64,000 nucleotides of DNA from Plantago ovata. Taxonomy: Eukaryota; Streptophyta; Magnoliopsida; Lamiales; Plantaginaceae. The stretch's first letter is position 1, and the number at the start of each line of letters is the position of its first letter. Location: assembly GCA_028274465.1 (NCBI GenBank), contig CM051458.1, forward strand, positions 27,168,692-27,232,691, in the 5' to 3' direction. Below are positions 10,787 through 22,489 of this stretch, one piece after another. Position numbers and translations under genes: made by a program. The notes beneath the pieces were generated by a model. The model did no database searches. It saw only the letters and a list, made by a program, of their open reading frames with translations, and was not told the origin of the DNA.

Positions 10787-11551
10787 GAAAACGACTCCCT
10801 TGTCGCTGTGCCTAGTGTAGACACAACGAAGTCAAACGATTTGACAGCTTCGTCAAAGCGGATATTCCAGCTCCTAGACGCTTGCTTTAGCCCATAGATG
10901 GATCTCTGTAATTAGCATACAGTAGTTGGCCTGGTTTTACTAATAAAACCTTCTAGTTGTACCATATAGACCTCTTCCTCAAGGTTGCAATTGAGGAAGG
11001 CAGTCTTTACATCCATCTGCCAGATCTCATAATCATAGTAGGCAGCTATCGCAAGTAGAATTCGAATAGACTTCAACTTTGCTACCGGTGAAAAGGTTTC
11101 ATCGTAATCGATGCCATACCTTTGTGTGTAGCCCTTCGCCACAAGTCTAGCCTTGTGCGTTTGTACCTTGCCATCGGCATCTGTCTTTCGTTTAATGACC
11201 CATTTGCACCCAATAGGTCTAACCCCTTGGGGCAAGTCTACCAAGCTCCAAACTTGGTTCAGGTACATGGAGTCTATTTCCAATTCCATGGCCTATTGCC
11301 ATCTCTCTGAGTCAATATCATTTATTGCCTCTTTGTAGGTCTCGGGGTCTTCCCGATCTGATAAGCCAACATCAAGTTCACTGATGTCTTCTATCATAAG
11401 GCTTTGCTTCTGAGGTCCTTTTGGGATCGTCTTCGACCTACGGAGCTCGACTGGTGCTTCTGTCGACGTTTCTGGTGCTTTTCTTTTCTGGCTTCGTGTA
11501 ACACGAACATTATCAGTGGGCACTGATGCAGCCGGTCGCGTGCTACGACCT
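10787..11551 (-). pseudogene. copia RT N-terminal part, broken
   Basis: Frames at 10912-11289 and 11293-11523 (minus) encode the RT entry region (IGCKWVIKRKTDADG, ARLVAKGY, YDETFSPVAK, QMDVKTAFLN) preceded by a basic and acidic linker. The palm aspartate in QMDVKTAFL is present. A stop falls where the frame ends after TTVC, and another stop separates 11289 from the linker. A frame change lies between 10787 and 10911. The 5' edge at 11551 is a breakpoint, not a gene start. Confidence 0.8.
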
Positions 11552-12345
11552 TGTTATAAGATGGACGACTCAAAGAGAGGCTTTCTCCCAGCTAGGCATG
11601 GGATTGTCTTATCAGTTAAGGATAGTCCTAAAACTGATGAAGAAAGAAAGGCAATGAGTCGTGTGCCCTATGCTTCGGCAGTAGGGTCTATAATGTATGC
11701 AATGAATTGCACAAGGCCCGAAGTGGCATATGCGCTTAGTGTCACTTGTCGACACCAACAGCTCCAGGAGTACCTCACTGGACTGCTGTAAAGAACATTC
11801 TTAAGTACCTTCGACGGACTAAGGAGATGTTCTTGGTGTTTGGTGGAGAACCAGAATTAAAGATGTCTGGTTATGTCGATGCTGGATTTGAATCCGATCC
11901 TGATGACTTTAAGTCACAGACATGATACGTATTCAAATTGAACGGAGGAGCTATCTGTTGGAAGAGTTCTAAGCAAGCCACGGTTGCTGACTCATCCACA
12001 GAAGCTGAGTACATTGCTGGATCAGAAGCTTCGAAAGAAGTTGTTTGGATTCCAGAGTTCTTGAAGGAATTGAGGGTTGTTCCTGCTCCTAGTCCAATAA
12101 CGATTTATTGTGACAAATACGGGCGCCGTCGCTCAAGCTAAGGAGCCTAGATCCACAAACAAGAAAAAACATGTACTTAGAAAGTATCACGTTATACGTA
12201 AGATTATTGATAGAGGAGAAGTTAGTATAGAACGTGTCTCTACCACGGACAACGTGGCAGATCCTTTCACCAAGGTCTTATAAGTGGATGTCCACTTAAG
12301 ACAGTATGCTAATCTGTGTATTAAGCATAAAGGTGATTGGCTCTA
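11552..12345 (+). pseudogene. copia RNase H, degraded copy
   Basis: It matches the RNase H part of the minus-strand frame. Lesions seen by comparison: a base loss near 11762, GGA to TGA at about 11924, an extra base near 12116 (TGACAAATACGG), and TCA to TAA at about 12281. Motifs such as TEAEYIAGSEA remain readable. It is not functional. Confidence 0.85.
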
Positions 12346-12360
12346 GTCCAAGTGGGAGAT

Positions 12361-14447
12361 TGATAGTGTATATGTCACAGAGACAGTCCTTATTAAGGGC
12401 ATGCAGCCCTTATAGAGGACATATATGTACTATTACACAGGTCAACGTAATATAATATATGTTTGTTTTTTGACTATTGAGTATCACTTTCATATTTATA
12501 TTACACCAGGCATACAACATGTCATCTCTCTATTTCTGTCTGTATTGATATTAAACATGTCGCCTCGGATAGATGACCGGTCACACAGATAGTGGGAACT
12601 ATGTGAGTTATCATCTATCCCAAACTCTCCCTAGTCGAGGTTCATCTCGGATGTAGGGGTCTGAATGAACCAGCTGAGACTAGTATGCGTGGAGGTTATA
12701 CTTGTTAGAGCAAGTGTGAGCCGATCCCACGGCCACGGAACGGATTGTTGGACAATCAAGAAACGTTCCCATAACTGCGCATAGTTGTTCGAAGGGTGAT
12801 TACCAAACAATGGAAGTACCCACCAGAAACTCCCATCGATGTATACTCTACACCGAAGTGTCTATTGGAACCGGTAAGTTGTCGAAGTGATGTCAGTCGT
12901 CCTTCGGACTTATAGGACTTTGTCATCACATTTGTTGCCCCATATCCTTGGTGGACCCGTCGATGTCAGCTCTGAATAAGCAGTTGACCCAAGACACGAT
13001 CCAGGATTATGGCTACATACAAATGGGGATGATAAGTGTTTCTGTGAAGGATTCATCTCTCATGTGTAGCACAGGAGAGCACTGCTCATAGTCGTTCATA
13101 GTTGTAATTGGTAAAACCGCTGGCCAGAGTATCAATATTATTATGATGGTCATAATAGATATTGGATTCACCATGCAACTCACTGAAGACGCCCGTGGAT
13201 GTATTATTGGGATAGACACTTCATCGATCCTAGATACATTCGAGTTAGTCAGATGAAGGGACGTTACCATCGCCGCGTTGAGCGCAACAGACTTCGCAAC
13301 AAAAGGGTTTGCTTTGAGAAACCTCTCAAACGTCCTCATGTATTAATATTGCAAATGGAATCGTCTAGGAATTCCATTTTGCCTAGTTTAGGACTTTCTT
13401 AATACAATGAGGCCCTATGGGTCACACTATGTGGTGATTCAGCTTATACGAATATCCTTGAAGATGGAATCGCAATTAATTTGGAATTAATTGTGATTGA
13501 TGGATTATAATTAATTTGGAATTAATTATAATAATTTGTGGCTCAATTAATGATTTGGAATTATTAATTGAATTGGCTAATTAATTGTGTTTTATGTAAA
13601 TACAATTAAAGATTATATTTTAGAAATATAATAGAGGTTTGATTTAAAAGGATATGTTAATTTGGAATTAATATATGCACATGGGCAAAATCTACTTGGA
13701 GTTTGAATTGCCTTAGAACTATAAGTGGTCCCAAAGTCGGGACCCACCTAATCTCCCTAGGGCGCGCGCGCGCAGCTGAGATAGGGAAGGAGTTCGACTC
13801 CTTCCTCTATTAGAAGTCCAAGGGATAAGTTAGATTTTCCTGATTGAGTTCTAACTTGATTGAGAATTAATCTATACTTGAATTGGTTTCCTAGTGCGAT
13901 AAGAATTAGATTCTTATTCCTTTTTGAAGTCTAATTTGCTTATGCTTTAGGCTTCTATTGACTACTATATAAGTAAGTCATTAGAGAGTTTTTTCAATAT
14001 CAAATTCTTAGAGAATTATTCTACCTGTCTTAGAGAAAACAAAAAGCTCTCCCCTACCTCCACATAGCCACGCGCGCGCCACCCCTCGCCGGAGGAAAAC
14101 CGCCGCCCCATCTTCTTGGTCACACAAAGAATATCCTAGCATTCTTCCGATAGGCTGTTCATCCGTGGATACCAAGGTTGAGGTTCTAGGAGCTGGAAAC
14201 TGACTTTTATTGTCTTGCAGATAATCAAAGTATTGCAGATATCTTCGACTTCGACGCAGGAGATGATTCACCTGATTATTACGAAGACTTGGAAGATGTG
14301 CTTGCTTTTGGAGTATTGTAAGTGTTTTAATTGACGTGTTTAAATATATACGGCATATACATAATCAATTAACCTGCATGTTAAGAATTGTTTTTGAAAT
14401 TCCGCTGCGTACCCTAGGGGTAACTCTGACCGTATTTTCTTATATCA
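12361..14447 (+). repeat. copia 3' LTR, about 2.1 kb
   Basis: It starts TGATAGTG right after the purine tract AGTGGGAGAT (12351-12360). I place the end at 14447 because the bases there (TTATATCA) mirror the TGATA start. Inside are several TTAATTTGGAATTAATT-like inverted repeats at 13485-13670, a CG-alternating run near 13762, and a likely TATA box (CTATATAAG) near 13965. The end position is inferred, since no second LTR end is available for comparison. Confidence 0.7.
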
Positions 14448-14768
14448 TGATGCTGAGAATATAGACCAAGTTCACCAATAACTTCTATTGACAAAGTCCA
14501 ACTGGTGCTGACTGACCTAAGCCAGCAAATGGACATGGAGATTGATGACAACTCCAATAAGTCAGTAGACCTGTTCATGACGAGTAGTGAACTTACAGGT
14601 CAATATGTCTCTGCTCAACTTGTCAATTCAGAGACAAGGGAGATTGCTGAATCTGCACAACCTTCTCAAATAGACCAAGAAAAGAAGTCTGCTGAAGAAC
14701 AAGTCCCAGATAATGAAGATGTTATCAATGCTGAAAGGACTGAGTCACAAACTGCCCTTCTTCAGCAG

Positions 14769-14843
14769 GTAGTTAACTCAAATGTAAGCAATACTTCACT
14801 ATCTAAAACTTTATCTTTTGCTGATATAATTGTTTCCTTACAG
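14769..14843 (+). other. predicted intron 1 in the extra gene
   Basis: It is bounded by CAGCAG|GTAGTT and TTCCTTACAG|ACTTCT, is 75 bases long and T-rich near its 3' end. Flanking exons stay in one frame if it is removed. Confidence 0.6.
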
Positions 14844-14912
14844 ACTTCTCAAGATACAAGTCAGAAGATTGCTGAAACTTCTGCACCAGACTCCACAACT
14901 CCTGTTCAGCAG

Positions 14913-14983
14913 GTAGATAAAATTTTGGTAAATCTACTAAGTTTGAAAACATAGTACTTGTATCTAACTTAAAATTATTTCAG
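14913..14983 (+). other. predicted intron 2 in the extra gene
   Basis: It is bounded by CAGCAG|GTAGAT and TTATTTCAG|GATGAA, 71 bases. It contains an in-frame stop (TAG at about 14952), so the reading frame continues only if it is spliced out. Confidence 0.65.
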
Positions 14984-15079
14984 GATGAACAATTCAAGGA
15001 TGTTGCCCAAGCTCCTGAAGCAATGGAAATAGTACCAACACAACTTAGTGTGCAACATGAGCTTGTTGAACATCAGCAG

Positions 15080-15154
15080 GTAAATCATGTTACAGTTTTA
15101 GACTCTAAAACTATTTTCCAAAACCTTTCTGAACTTAATTTTATTCTTTTTCAG
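15080..15154 (+). other. predicted intron 3 in the extra gene
   Basis: It is bounded by CAGCAG|GTAAAT and TTTTTCAG|GCTCAA, 75 bases. A possible fourth donor (GTAAGT at 15196) follows, but its acceptor would give an intron of only about 50 bases, so I do not call it. Confidence 0.6.
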
Positions 15155-18100
15155 GCTCAAAAGGAGAAGTGGTTCACATCACTGAAGATCTTGAAGTAAG
15201 TTCATAAGAACTGTACTCAAACTTCAAAAAGAATACCTTGACCAGAGTTGCTAAATCTGTCAGCAACTGGCAACGGTACAGAAGGATGGATTTCTCTGAT
15301 CTTCACCTTCATCTATCCAATGAGAAAAAGAGAATCTCTTTACCGAGACTCGAGACCTTTGTACACTCAATACTTCCAGAAGAGCTGCCATATTCTCAAC
15401 TAATGAGCTCAAGTCTGATTGCCCTAATCAGAGAAAATATGAAAGCTAAATTCAAGAGTGCCTCTCCAGCTGAACAAGCTGTGATGCTCAAGGGTTCCTT
15501 TGTACTCGTGGTGGTGATCCCCACAAAATCAATGAAGAAGAGGAAGTTACAAGCGTTGCTATGTACAAACATCTCGAGTTAGTTATACTAACGGGCGATG
15601 ATGAAGAAGAAGAGGATGAAAATATCCCAAAGGATACCAGTGATGATGATGAAGGAAAAGGTTCCAAGGACAACAAGGACGATGATGATGATAATCAAGG
15701 TCCTAGTCCTGATGCTGGTGGAGTTAAACTCACAGTTGCTGAGACTGAAAATCAAGTTACTGAGAATCAGCAAGCTGACCAAACTCCCAGTCAGCATCAA
15801 GAATCCACTCTTGCTCCTGCTGAGACAAGTACTCAAGCAACTGAACAAGTTGTTGAAACTGAAGAATAGTACGCCAGAAAGTGTGCTGAAATGCACCTAC
15901 GCAAAACAAAGCTTTCTGATGCCGAGTTAGCTTTACTCGATGCCAAGGTCACTGATTCAAACCTTGAAGATGAAAATATGGATGAAGATTATCAAAGAGC
16001 ACTTCAAAATAGTCTACAGATTCATGCTAGACATACGCAGAATCTAGACATTGCTCAATCTTCAGGAGTGAACAACACGGAATCTCCTCCCTTCCACTTA
16101 CTGCTGGTGAAACTCCAGTTGTTGAGTTAAAAGTGTTGCCCTCAGCAACTACTCAACCACAAGTGTCTGAAGCTAAAGATTTGGGAACCAAGGTTGTTGG
16201 CCTTGACGAATCTGATGACGAAGAAGATCTATTCAACTTCTCAGCAAATGAAGAAGAATTGATAAAGAAAAGTGAACCCACTGAGGTTGCAATTCCTCCC
16301 CCATCTCTCCAAAATGATGAAGGAGATGCTGAAAGAAGTCGTTTGCTGAGAAATGATGATCAATTCGCTACTGATATCAAAGCTCATTCACTCACTCCCT
16401 CTTTAGTGCCATTTCCTAATATTGAGGATTTTACTCTTAGAATTAAGGCACTTATGGCTGTTCACAAAGCATGCCAAGAAGAGGATGATGCATTGCTTGC
16501 TGAGAGTCCGCTTGACATTGGCAAGATACTGGCTACAGTGCTGAAACGCACTACTTCTCTTTACAAAACTCAAAAAGACATCAGTCTACATCACAAAAGC
16601 TATGAAGAAGATGTCAATCAAGCACTCAAACTGGCTAAAAGTGCATTGAAAAAGGCTCAGGCTTTCATTGAAGAAAAATTCGACAATGAGTGCAAACATG
16701 AGGAGAACTTGGTTTGTATTAAAGAAGAACTGTCCTAGCTAACTGTTGATGAGCAAGGAATAATTCTCAAATACAATAGCCTAAGTACTCTTACTGAAAA
16801 TTGCAATGAATTTTTCTCTCTACAAATCCAACCAATGATGCAATCCATGTCTAAGGGGGAAGATACACAAAGAAAATCTTCAAGAACAAAGAAACCCTCT
16901 GCTGAAGCGCCATTGACACTGCCTGGTCCACCTCCCAGAGAACCTCTTGCTGAAAGAGAGAAAAGTTCTAAGAAACGAGCTGAAACAGATTCTGAGAGAA
17001 GTTCAGCAAATCCAAAAAGGAGAAGAACATCTGCTGAAACTCAAGAATACTGTCACACTGAGAGTCATCAAGATCTGAATGAAGATGATGATAATGATGA
17101 TGACCAAACAATAGCTCAAGCAATAAAAGCTAGGCCTATTACAGCCTTAACTCCTTCTGGTCAATCCAAACACTTCTCTTCTGACTCAAGATCTTCAGCA
17201 AGAGATCAAGAAAATGCTAAGTCAAGAAGAAGAAGGCAAAGACAGGAAGAAAAGAGGCTTGCCAGCATTGCAATTGGCACTGGCATAGAATATACAAAGA
17301 CCAGCAATGAGGAAACAACTCAAAATGTGATCAGAAACCTACATGGTTGCTGGGTCATAAAGCTGGAAGATCTTTTGGCCAATGATTTCTTTCCAACTGA
17401 TGTACTTAATCAAATGTACACTTGGATTGAATTAAAAGTGCAAAGAAAAGAAAGGGATCCTCCTCCCTACCCAAGAAACATTGCTGCAAAATGGCTGAAC
17501 TTGGAAATCTTAGTAAGAAGAACTTCTATCGGCAAGAAGCTAAAACAAGAGCCCTATTTAATTAAACCGATAGATGTTGCTTACTACAGTGATCCTTTAA
17601 CCAAGAAGTCAAGGAAGAAATATGGCTTGATTCCTTATGAGTATTTTTATCTCACTGCCAAGGATCAAGAAGAAGATCTTCTCTGGTTAAGAAAGATTCA
17701 TGCCAACAAGGGAATTTCAGATACACAACTTCTCCATGCCCGCAATTGAGGCATGCACTTGTGGGTACTTCACTACAAAGAAATGAATGGTGAAAACCAT
17801 CATTATACTGCCTGCAAGAATGCAAGGATCATTCAACTTGAAGTCCGTAAGCTACTTAAAGATTACGAGAAGGACTGTGTTGAATTCTCTGCTCTTGTTG
17901 ATAAGAGTGTAAGGGAGATTCTGAAGAAATCTTCTGCTGGAATAGCTTAAGTCCCTTGTAAAAAGCTTTGTTTGTTTTGTTTGCTGATTTTTTTGTAGTT
18001 ATCTCTGAACTTTCTTGTAAACTTACTGAAAGATAACTATCAACAATAAGCTTTTGACTCTTATTGGTTTTTGATTATGCAATCTACTTATGCTTACTAT

Positions 18101-18198
18101 TTTATTATTCAAGTATGCTTGCATTATTCAACTGATTTATTCAACATCAGAAACCTCTAAAAGGGTAACAATTAATTTAGCCATGGATTGCTAACATC

Positions 18199-18213
18199 AA
18201 AAAGGGGGAAATT
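18199..18213 (+). promoter_or_regulatory. Sirevirus polypurine tract
   Basis: AAAAAGGGGGAAATT abuts the LTR start at 18214. It is the expected plus-strand primer and fixes the LTR boundary. Confidence 0.8.
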
Positions 18214-19732
18214 TGTTAGGAAACTTGTAAATTTTGATGAGCAATTAACCATGTTAAATTAAGGAAAGTCCAGTAACTAGTACTCTTAAGGTCCATAGAA
18301 ATTTAGAATTTTAAGGACATTGTAAAAGAGGAACGTTTGCTGAAGACTTACTGTAGGTACTAGTTAGATGCTTTAGTTTGCTGATGATGTACTTTTTTTC
18401 ACAAATGAACTATTGAAGCACTAGAATCGTTCAGAAACTTGAAGATTCGAAGACTGAAGACTTAAGAAGATTTCTGAAGATGGTATCTACAAAGGCACAT
18501 GTTGCTCAGAAAGTGGAAATTTCAGCAACAGCTCGCATAAGTGAAAATCTATATGACAGAGTAGGTTGTGCTTGCTGAAACTGAGACTGACCGCTTGCTG
18601 AAATACATATGTGACCTCCTTGCTGAAAGTACTTGCATTTAGGCTCCAACGTTCACATTTGAATCCCATTCAAATGAACATTAAATGCAAAAGTAAGCAT
18701 GCGAATAACATGAAGACTAGAAGACAAATGAAAGACGCTGCTGAAAGTACAAAAGCAAGATAGTAACATCCTAAGGAACAAAGACTTAGAATTTGAAATT
18801 CAAACGGCTCCCTTGATTCACTATAAATAGAGGTCATCCGGCAAAGAGTTGAAGTGTGTCAACAACGTGATCAAACTCTCACTTGTGCTTAAACACTCAA
18901 TCTGTCATACTCTTTACTGCCTATTGATCCGTTCCAAGACTTAAGCTTGAAACAAAAGCTACTTGTGAAGAAGTAGAACATTCACGGCTAAGAAATTAGT
19001 TAAGTGTTCTTTCTTTCGAACAAGAACAAGTCTTGACACCAGAAACAACTTAACTTGTTTACTGAAAAGTATTCCAAGTTTTGTTTCTTTAGATAACTTG
19101 TTATAGCTGAATAAGTTATATTCAAGTCATCTCATCCCAAACCTCTCTAACTGATAAACACCCTTTTTCAGGTTCGAAATTCAGGGGGGAATTAATCAAG
19201 CATAGCTTTGCTGATGAAGTGTCCCAAGTTTGAGGGAGAACAAGGTTTCGTTCTCTAGTTAGGTTGGAAACGAAGCAAGTGTGCTTTGGTTTCTGAAGAA
19301 TCATTATAGATAGGTGTTGTAAGGAACCTCAAACTTATCTTAGTGGATTCAGTCCTAGAAAGGACAGAGTGGATTAGTTGAGAGATTACGCCACTCTCAG
19401 ATACCACTATAAAAATTGTTTGTGTGATTTACTTTACCGCATTTAGTTTTCAGCAAGCTTAACTTTTTGTACACTGTCACTCTGCTCACTTGCTGAAACT
19501 AGCACTCTCTGAAAAGCACTTATTGTATAAAGACTTCTGCACTCTGTTTTTAAAGTACGAGTAAAACTTGTTACTGAAAAGTAACAAGTGCTTGCTGAGA
19601 AAGTTAAGTATCAGCAAACTCATCACTGAAATGTAATAAGCACTTGCTGAGAAAGTTTTTAAACGACGAAAGTTTGAAATGACTATTCACCCCCCCCTCC
19701 TAGTCTTTTCTTGTTGTTTAAAGGGACCAACA
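18214..19732 (+). repeat. Sirevirus 3' LTR, 1519 bp
   Basis: It runs from TGTTAGGAAAC to GGGACCAACA, the same ends as the LTR at 52106-53792. A TATA box (CTATAAATAGAGG) lies at about 18821-18833. TTGCTGA words are dense throughout. A C-run (about 19689-19697) precedes the end. The next base begins an inverted copy of the same LTR. Confidence 0.88.
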
Positions 19733-21119
19733 CTTTCTCAGAAAGTACTTATTAATTTTTAATAATGAGTTTGCTGGTACTTAAAAACAGAGTGCAGAAG
19801 TCTTTTACAATAAGTGCTTTTGAAAGAGTGCTTGTTTCAGCAAGTGAGTAGAGTGATAGTGTACGAGAAAAGTAACTTGCTGAAAACTAAGTGCAGTAAA
19901 GTAAATCACACAGACACTTTTGTAGTGGTATCTGAGAGTGGCGTAATCTCTCAACTAATCCACTTTGTCCTTTCTAGGACTAAATCCACTATGATAAGTA
20001 ATGAGGTTCCGTACAAATCCTTTCACTAATGATTCTCAGAAACCAAAGCACACTTGCTTCGTTTCCAACCTAAACTAGAGAACTGTAACCTTGTTCTCCA
20101 CCAAAGTTGGGACTTATAATCAGCAACACTATGCTTGATGAATTCCCCCTAAATTTCACGCATGAAAAGGGTGTTTATCAGTTAGAGAGGTTTGGGATGA
20201 GATGACTTGAGTATAACTTTTCAGCTATAACAAGTTATCTAAAGAAACACAACTTGTAATACTTTGCAGTAAGCAAGTTTGATTGTTTATGGTGTCAAGA
20301 CTTGTTCTTGTTCGAAAGAAAGAACACTTAACTAATTTCTTAGCCGTGAATGTTCTACTTCTTCACAAGTAGATTTTGTTTCAAGCTTAAGTCTTGGAAC
20401 GGATCAATAGGCAGTAAGAGTATAGAAGGATTTGAGTGTGTAAAGCACAAGTGAGAGTTTGATCACGTTGTTGACACCCCTTCTACTCTTGCATGATGAC
20501 CTCTATTTATAGTGTTTTAAGGGAGCCGTTTGAATTTCAAATTCTAAGCCTTTGTACCATAAGATGTCACTATCTTGCTTTTGTACTTTCAGTAGTGTTC
20601 CTCATTTGTCTTCTTGTCTTCATGTTCTTCGCGTGCTTACTTTGCATTAAATGTTCATTTGAATAAAATTCAAATGTGAACGTTGGAGCCAAAACGCAAG
20701 TACTCTTCAGCAAGGAGGTCACATATGTTGTCAGCAAGTGGTCAGTCTCAGTTTCAGCAAGCACAACCTACTCTGTCATATAGATTTTCTATTATGCAAG
20801 TTGTTGCTGAAATTCTCACTTTCTGAAGCAACATGTGCCTTTCTAGATACCTTTTTCAGAATTCTTCTAAGTCTCCAGTCTTCGAATCTTCAACTTTCGG
20901 AGTGGTTCTAGGTCTTCAATAGTTTGTTTGTGAAAACAAAGTACATCATCAGCAAGCTTAAGAACCTAACTAGTACCTACACTAAGTCTTTCAGCAAACG
21001 TTCCTCTTTTACAATTTCCTTAAAATTCTAAATTCCTATGGACCTTAAGAGTACTAGTTACTGGAATTTCCTTAATTTAGCATGGTTAATTGCTCATCAA
21101 AACTACAAGTTTCCGAACA
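19733..21119 (-). repeat. inverted Sirevirus LTR, truncated at its 3' end
   Basis: This is the reverse complement of the LTR to its left. Its 5' terminus (TGTTCGGAAAC on the minus strand) is at 21119. Its 3' end lacks about the last 50 bases, so the pair lacks the GGGACCAACA segment at the junction. The TATA box on the minus strand is near 20500-20513. Beyond 21119 the sequence is gag-protease copy C, so this LTR end is a real insertion boundary. Confidence 0.85.
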
Positions 21120-21602
21120 GTTGTGCAAGCCTTACAAAACTCATCGTCTGAGGATGAGAAGGTGGAAGAGCCCACAATAAATAGCTTCGATGTACAAAAT
21201 GGTTTAGGGAAGAAGAACAACGCTTTGGCCACATTAGACACGGGATCCGGTGTCAACGTTTTACCCATGAACGTATATGAGGAGTGTGGTCTGACTGGTT
21301 TGAAGGCGATGATGTCTATGGTCTAGTTGGCTGATGGATCTATGATTAGACCTTTAGGCATGGTGGACAACTTGGTTGTGAGAATCGATGGAGTCGAGGT
21401 GAAGACGAGTTTTATTGTTATGCCGGATTCACAGGCCAAGCTAAAGGATGTAGTCCTGTTGGGAAGAGCCTTTATCAATAAGGTCCACATGGTAATTGAC
21501 ATGTACCGTCGTACATGTGGTTTTGAGGTAAATGCAAGCGACATAAATTGCGAGCCGTCATTAGTTCATGTGTTGATAATACTTGTGCTAACAAACTTGT
21601 AG
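21120..21602 (+). pseudogene. protease fragment, gag-protease family copy C
   Basis: It aligns with the protease parts of copies A and B: LDTGSGVNVLPMNVYE, LADGSMIRPLG, then VIDMYRRTCGFEV. One frame is broken by TAG at 21324-21326, where copies A and B have a glutamine codon. Gag is missing because the inverted Sirevirus LTR abuts at 21119. It is more diverged from A and B than they are from each other. Confidence 0.8.
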
Positions 21603-22054
21603 GATACTTTGGTCCTCTACTCCTTCGTTCAAATGTGCAGGGATTTCACCGATTGAAAAGGGTGTTGATGGGAAGTCCAGTACCCAATCTGCATTCAACC
21701 CCAATTGAGCTTTGAAGAGTCAAGCCAACGACTTGAAAACAAAGGCGCTTCTCGGGAGGCAACCTGAGGTTGTAAGTCTTGCATGTAGTGTAGATTCACG
21801 TTTTGTAATATCCCGAAACTTTTTGGATTAAAAGTATATTTTGGAGCTGAAATTATATTCACTTAAGTTGACGGGTTAAATTTTAGAAGTGGATATTTTA
21901 TAAACCGATAAATGGAGACAGGCTTCAATGGTGATTATTGGATTTGACTTGGGCCATGAATTAGATTCGAGCATCGGTTAATCTCAATTTGTGTGGGCCT
22001 AAATTACTGAAGCGGGGCAGCACATCTTTTGGTATAAGCTAGGTTTATTAAGGT
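21603..22054 (+). other. 3' region of copy C and an unassigned segment up to the gap
   Basis: The conserved hairpin motif (TCGGGAGGCAACCTGA) recurs at about 21753-21768, as after copies A and B. From about 21806 the text changes to TGTAATATCCCGAAAC, which resembles an LTR start of another Ty3/gypsy group, but no second end is visible. The segment ends in 100 N (22055-22154). Confidence 0.4.
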
Positions 22055-22154
22055 NNNNNNNNNNNNNNNNNNNNNNNNNNNNNNNNNNNNNNNNNNNNNN
22101 NNNNNNNNNNNNNNNNNNNNNNNNNNNNNNNNNNNNNNNNNNNNNNNNNNNNNN
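22055..22154. other. assembly gap (100 N)
   Basis: Exactly 100 N, the conventional placeholder for a gap of unknown length. It falls where the 3' LTR of the minus-strand Tat element should be. Confidence 0.95.
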
Positions 22155-22489
22155 AGAGTTTAAGCGCGGGGAGGGTTCCCTGCTCGTGGAAATCGATAGC
22201 TTTTCTTAAAGTAAGCTCTCGCTCGAGTATAAGTAGTCTTATTTTTGAGTATAGTAGCTCTATACGTGAACATTTTCTTGTTGAAAGAGACATTGTATTG
22301 ATTTGTCGGAAATGCAATTACATGGGGGCTCTTCGGCCAGCTTGCTTACAACAACTTTTTAACAAAAGCAAGGGGTGCCTCTCACTTGGGCAGTGAGGAA
22401 ATCCTCTGATCAGTGGACCTTCCACATAGTTTCAAAAAGCTTTTTCTCTTGGCAACTTCAAGCGTAGAATCTCTGGAGGTTAGAAGTAT
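22155..22489 (-). other. non-coding region 3' of the Tat integrase
   Basis: No gene is seen. It lies between the end of the integrase frame and the gap. No convincing polypurine tract is visible on the minus strand. Confidence 0.45.

Larger units (their letters stand above)
8750..11551 (-). mobile_element. copia retrotransposon, 3' half, minus strand
   Basis: Read on the minus strand this contains a reverse transcriptase N-terminal part, the rest of RT, RNase H and a 3' LTR. Protease, integrase and gag are missing. The 5' cut at 11551 coincides exactly with the start of a second copy on the plus strand (11552), so the two truncated copies face each other. The LTR part (8750-9776) starts with TGATAGTGTATATG after a polypurine tract and is cut at about 8750. 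Confidence 0.85.
11552..14447 (+). mobile_element. copia retrotransposon, 3' end, plus strand (same family)
   Basis: From 11552 (TATAAGATGG) the sequence is the near-exact reverse complement of 10587 and leftwards, through RNase H, purine tract and LTR. This copy carries only RNase H and a 3' LTR that appears complete. Together with the minus copy it forms an inverted repeat of about 1.83 kb per arm with a 0.96 kb spacer. Confidence 0.85.
14448..17950 (+). pseudogene. extra (env-position) gene of the Sirevirus, intron-containing, broken
   Basis: The C-terminal part (16133-17950) is one frame with stops at 16736-16738 (TAG) and 17747-17749 (TGA in place of TGG in the sister copy). It matches 60792-62054 closely. 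Upstream, exons ending in CAGCAG at 14768, 14912 and 15079 are separated by introns of 75, 71 and 75 bases with GTA...CAG borders. The two inner exons are 69 and 96 bases, both multiples of three. The protein is Ser/Glu-rich and acidic in the N-terminal half, has basic clusters (PKRRRTS, SRRRRQRQEEKR), and ends in a conserved block with GCWVIKLEDL and LIPYEYFYLTA. I do not recognise the domain. No signal peptide or membrane segment is visible. Confidence 0.65.
14448..19732 (+). mobile_element. Sirevirus-type copia element, 3' part
   Basis: This holds the extra 3' gene, its downstream region, a polypurine tract and a complete 3' LTR. It aligns with the near-complete element at 52106-62285 over the last 300 codons of the extra gene and about 230 bases beyond it. 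Everything upstream (gag, pol) is absent, because the copia LTR ends at 14447 inside the extra gene. Confidence 0.85.

Noticed and set aside
13755..14080. CG-alternating runs as a CpG island
   Set aside because: They are short (about 10 bases) runs inside a copia LTR with AT-rich surroundings.
15196..15245. Fourth intron in the extra gene
   Set aside because: The best acceptor would give an intron of about 50 bases, shorter than plant introns normally are, and the local frame is already disturbed.
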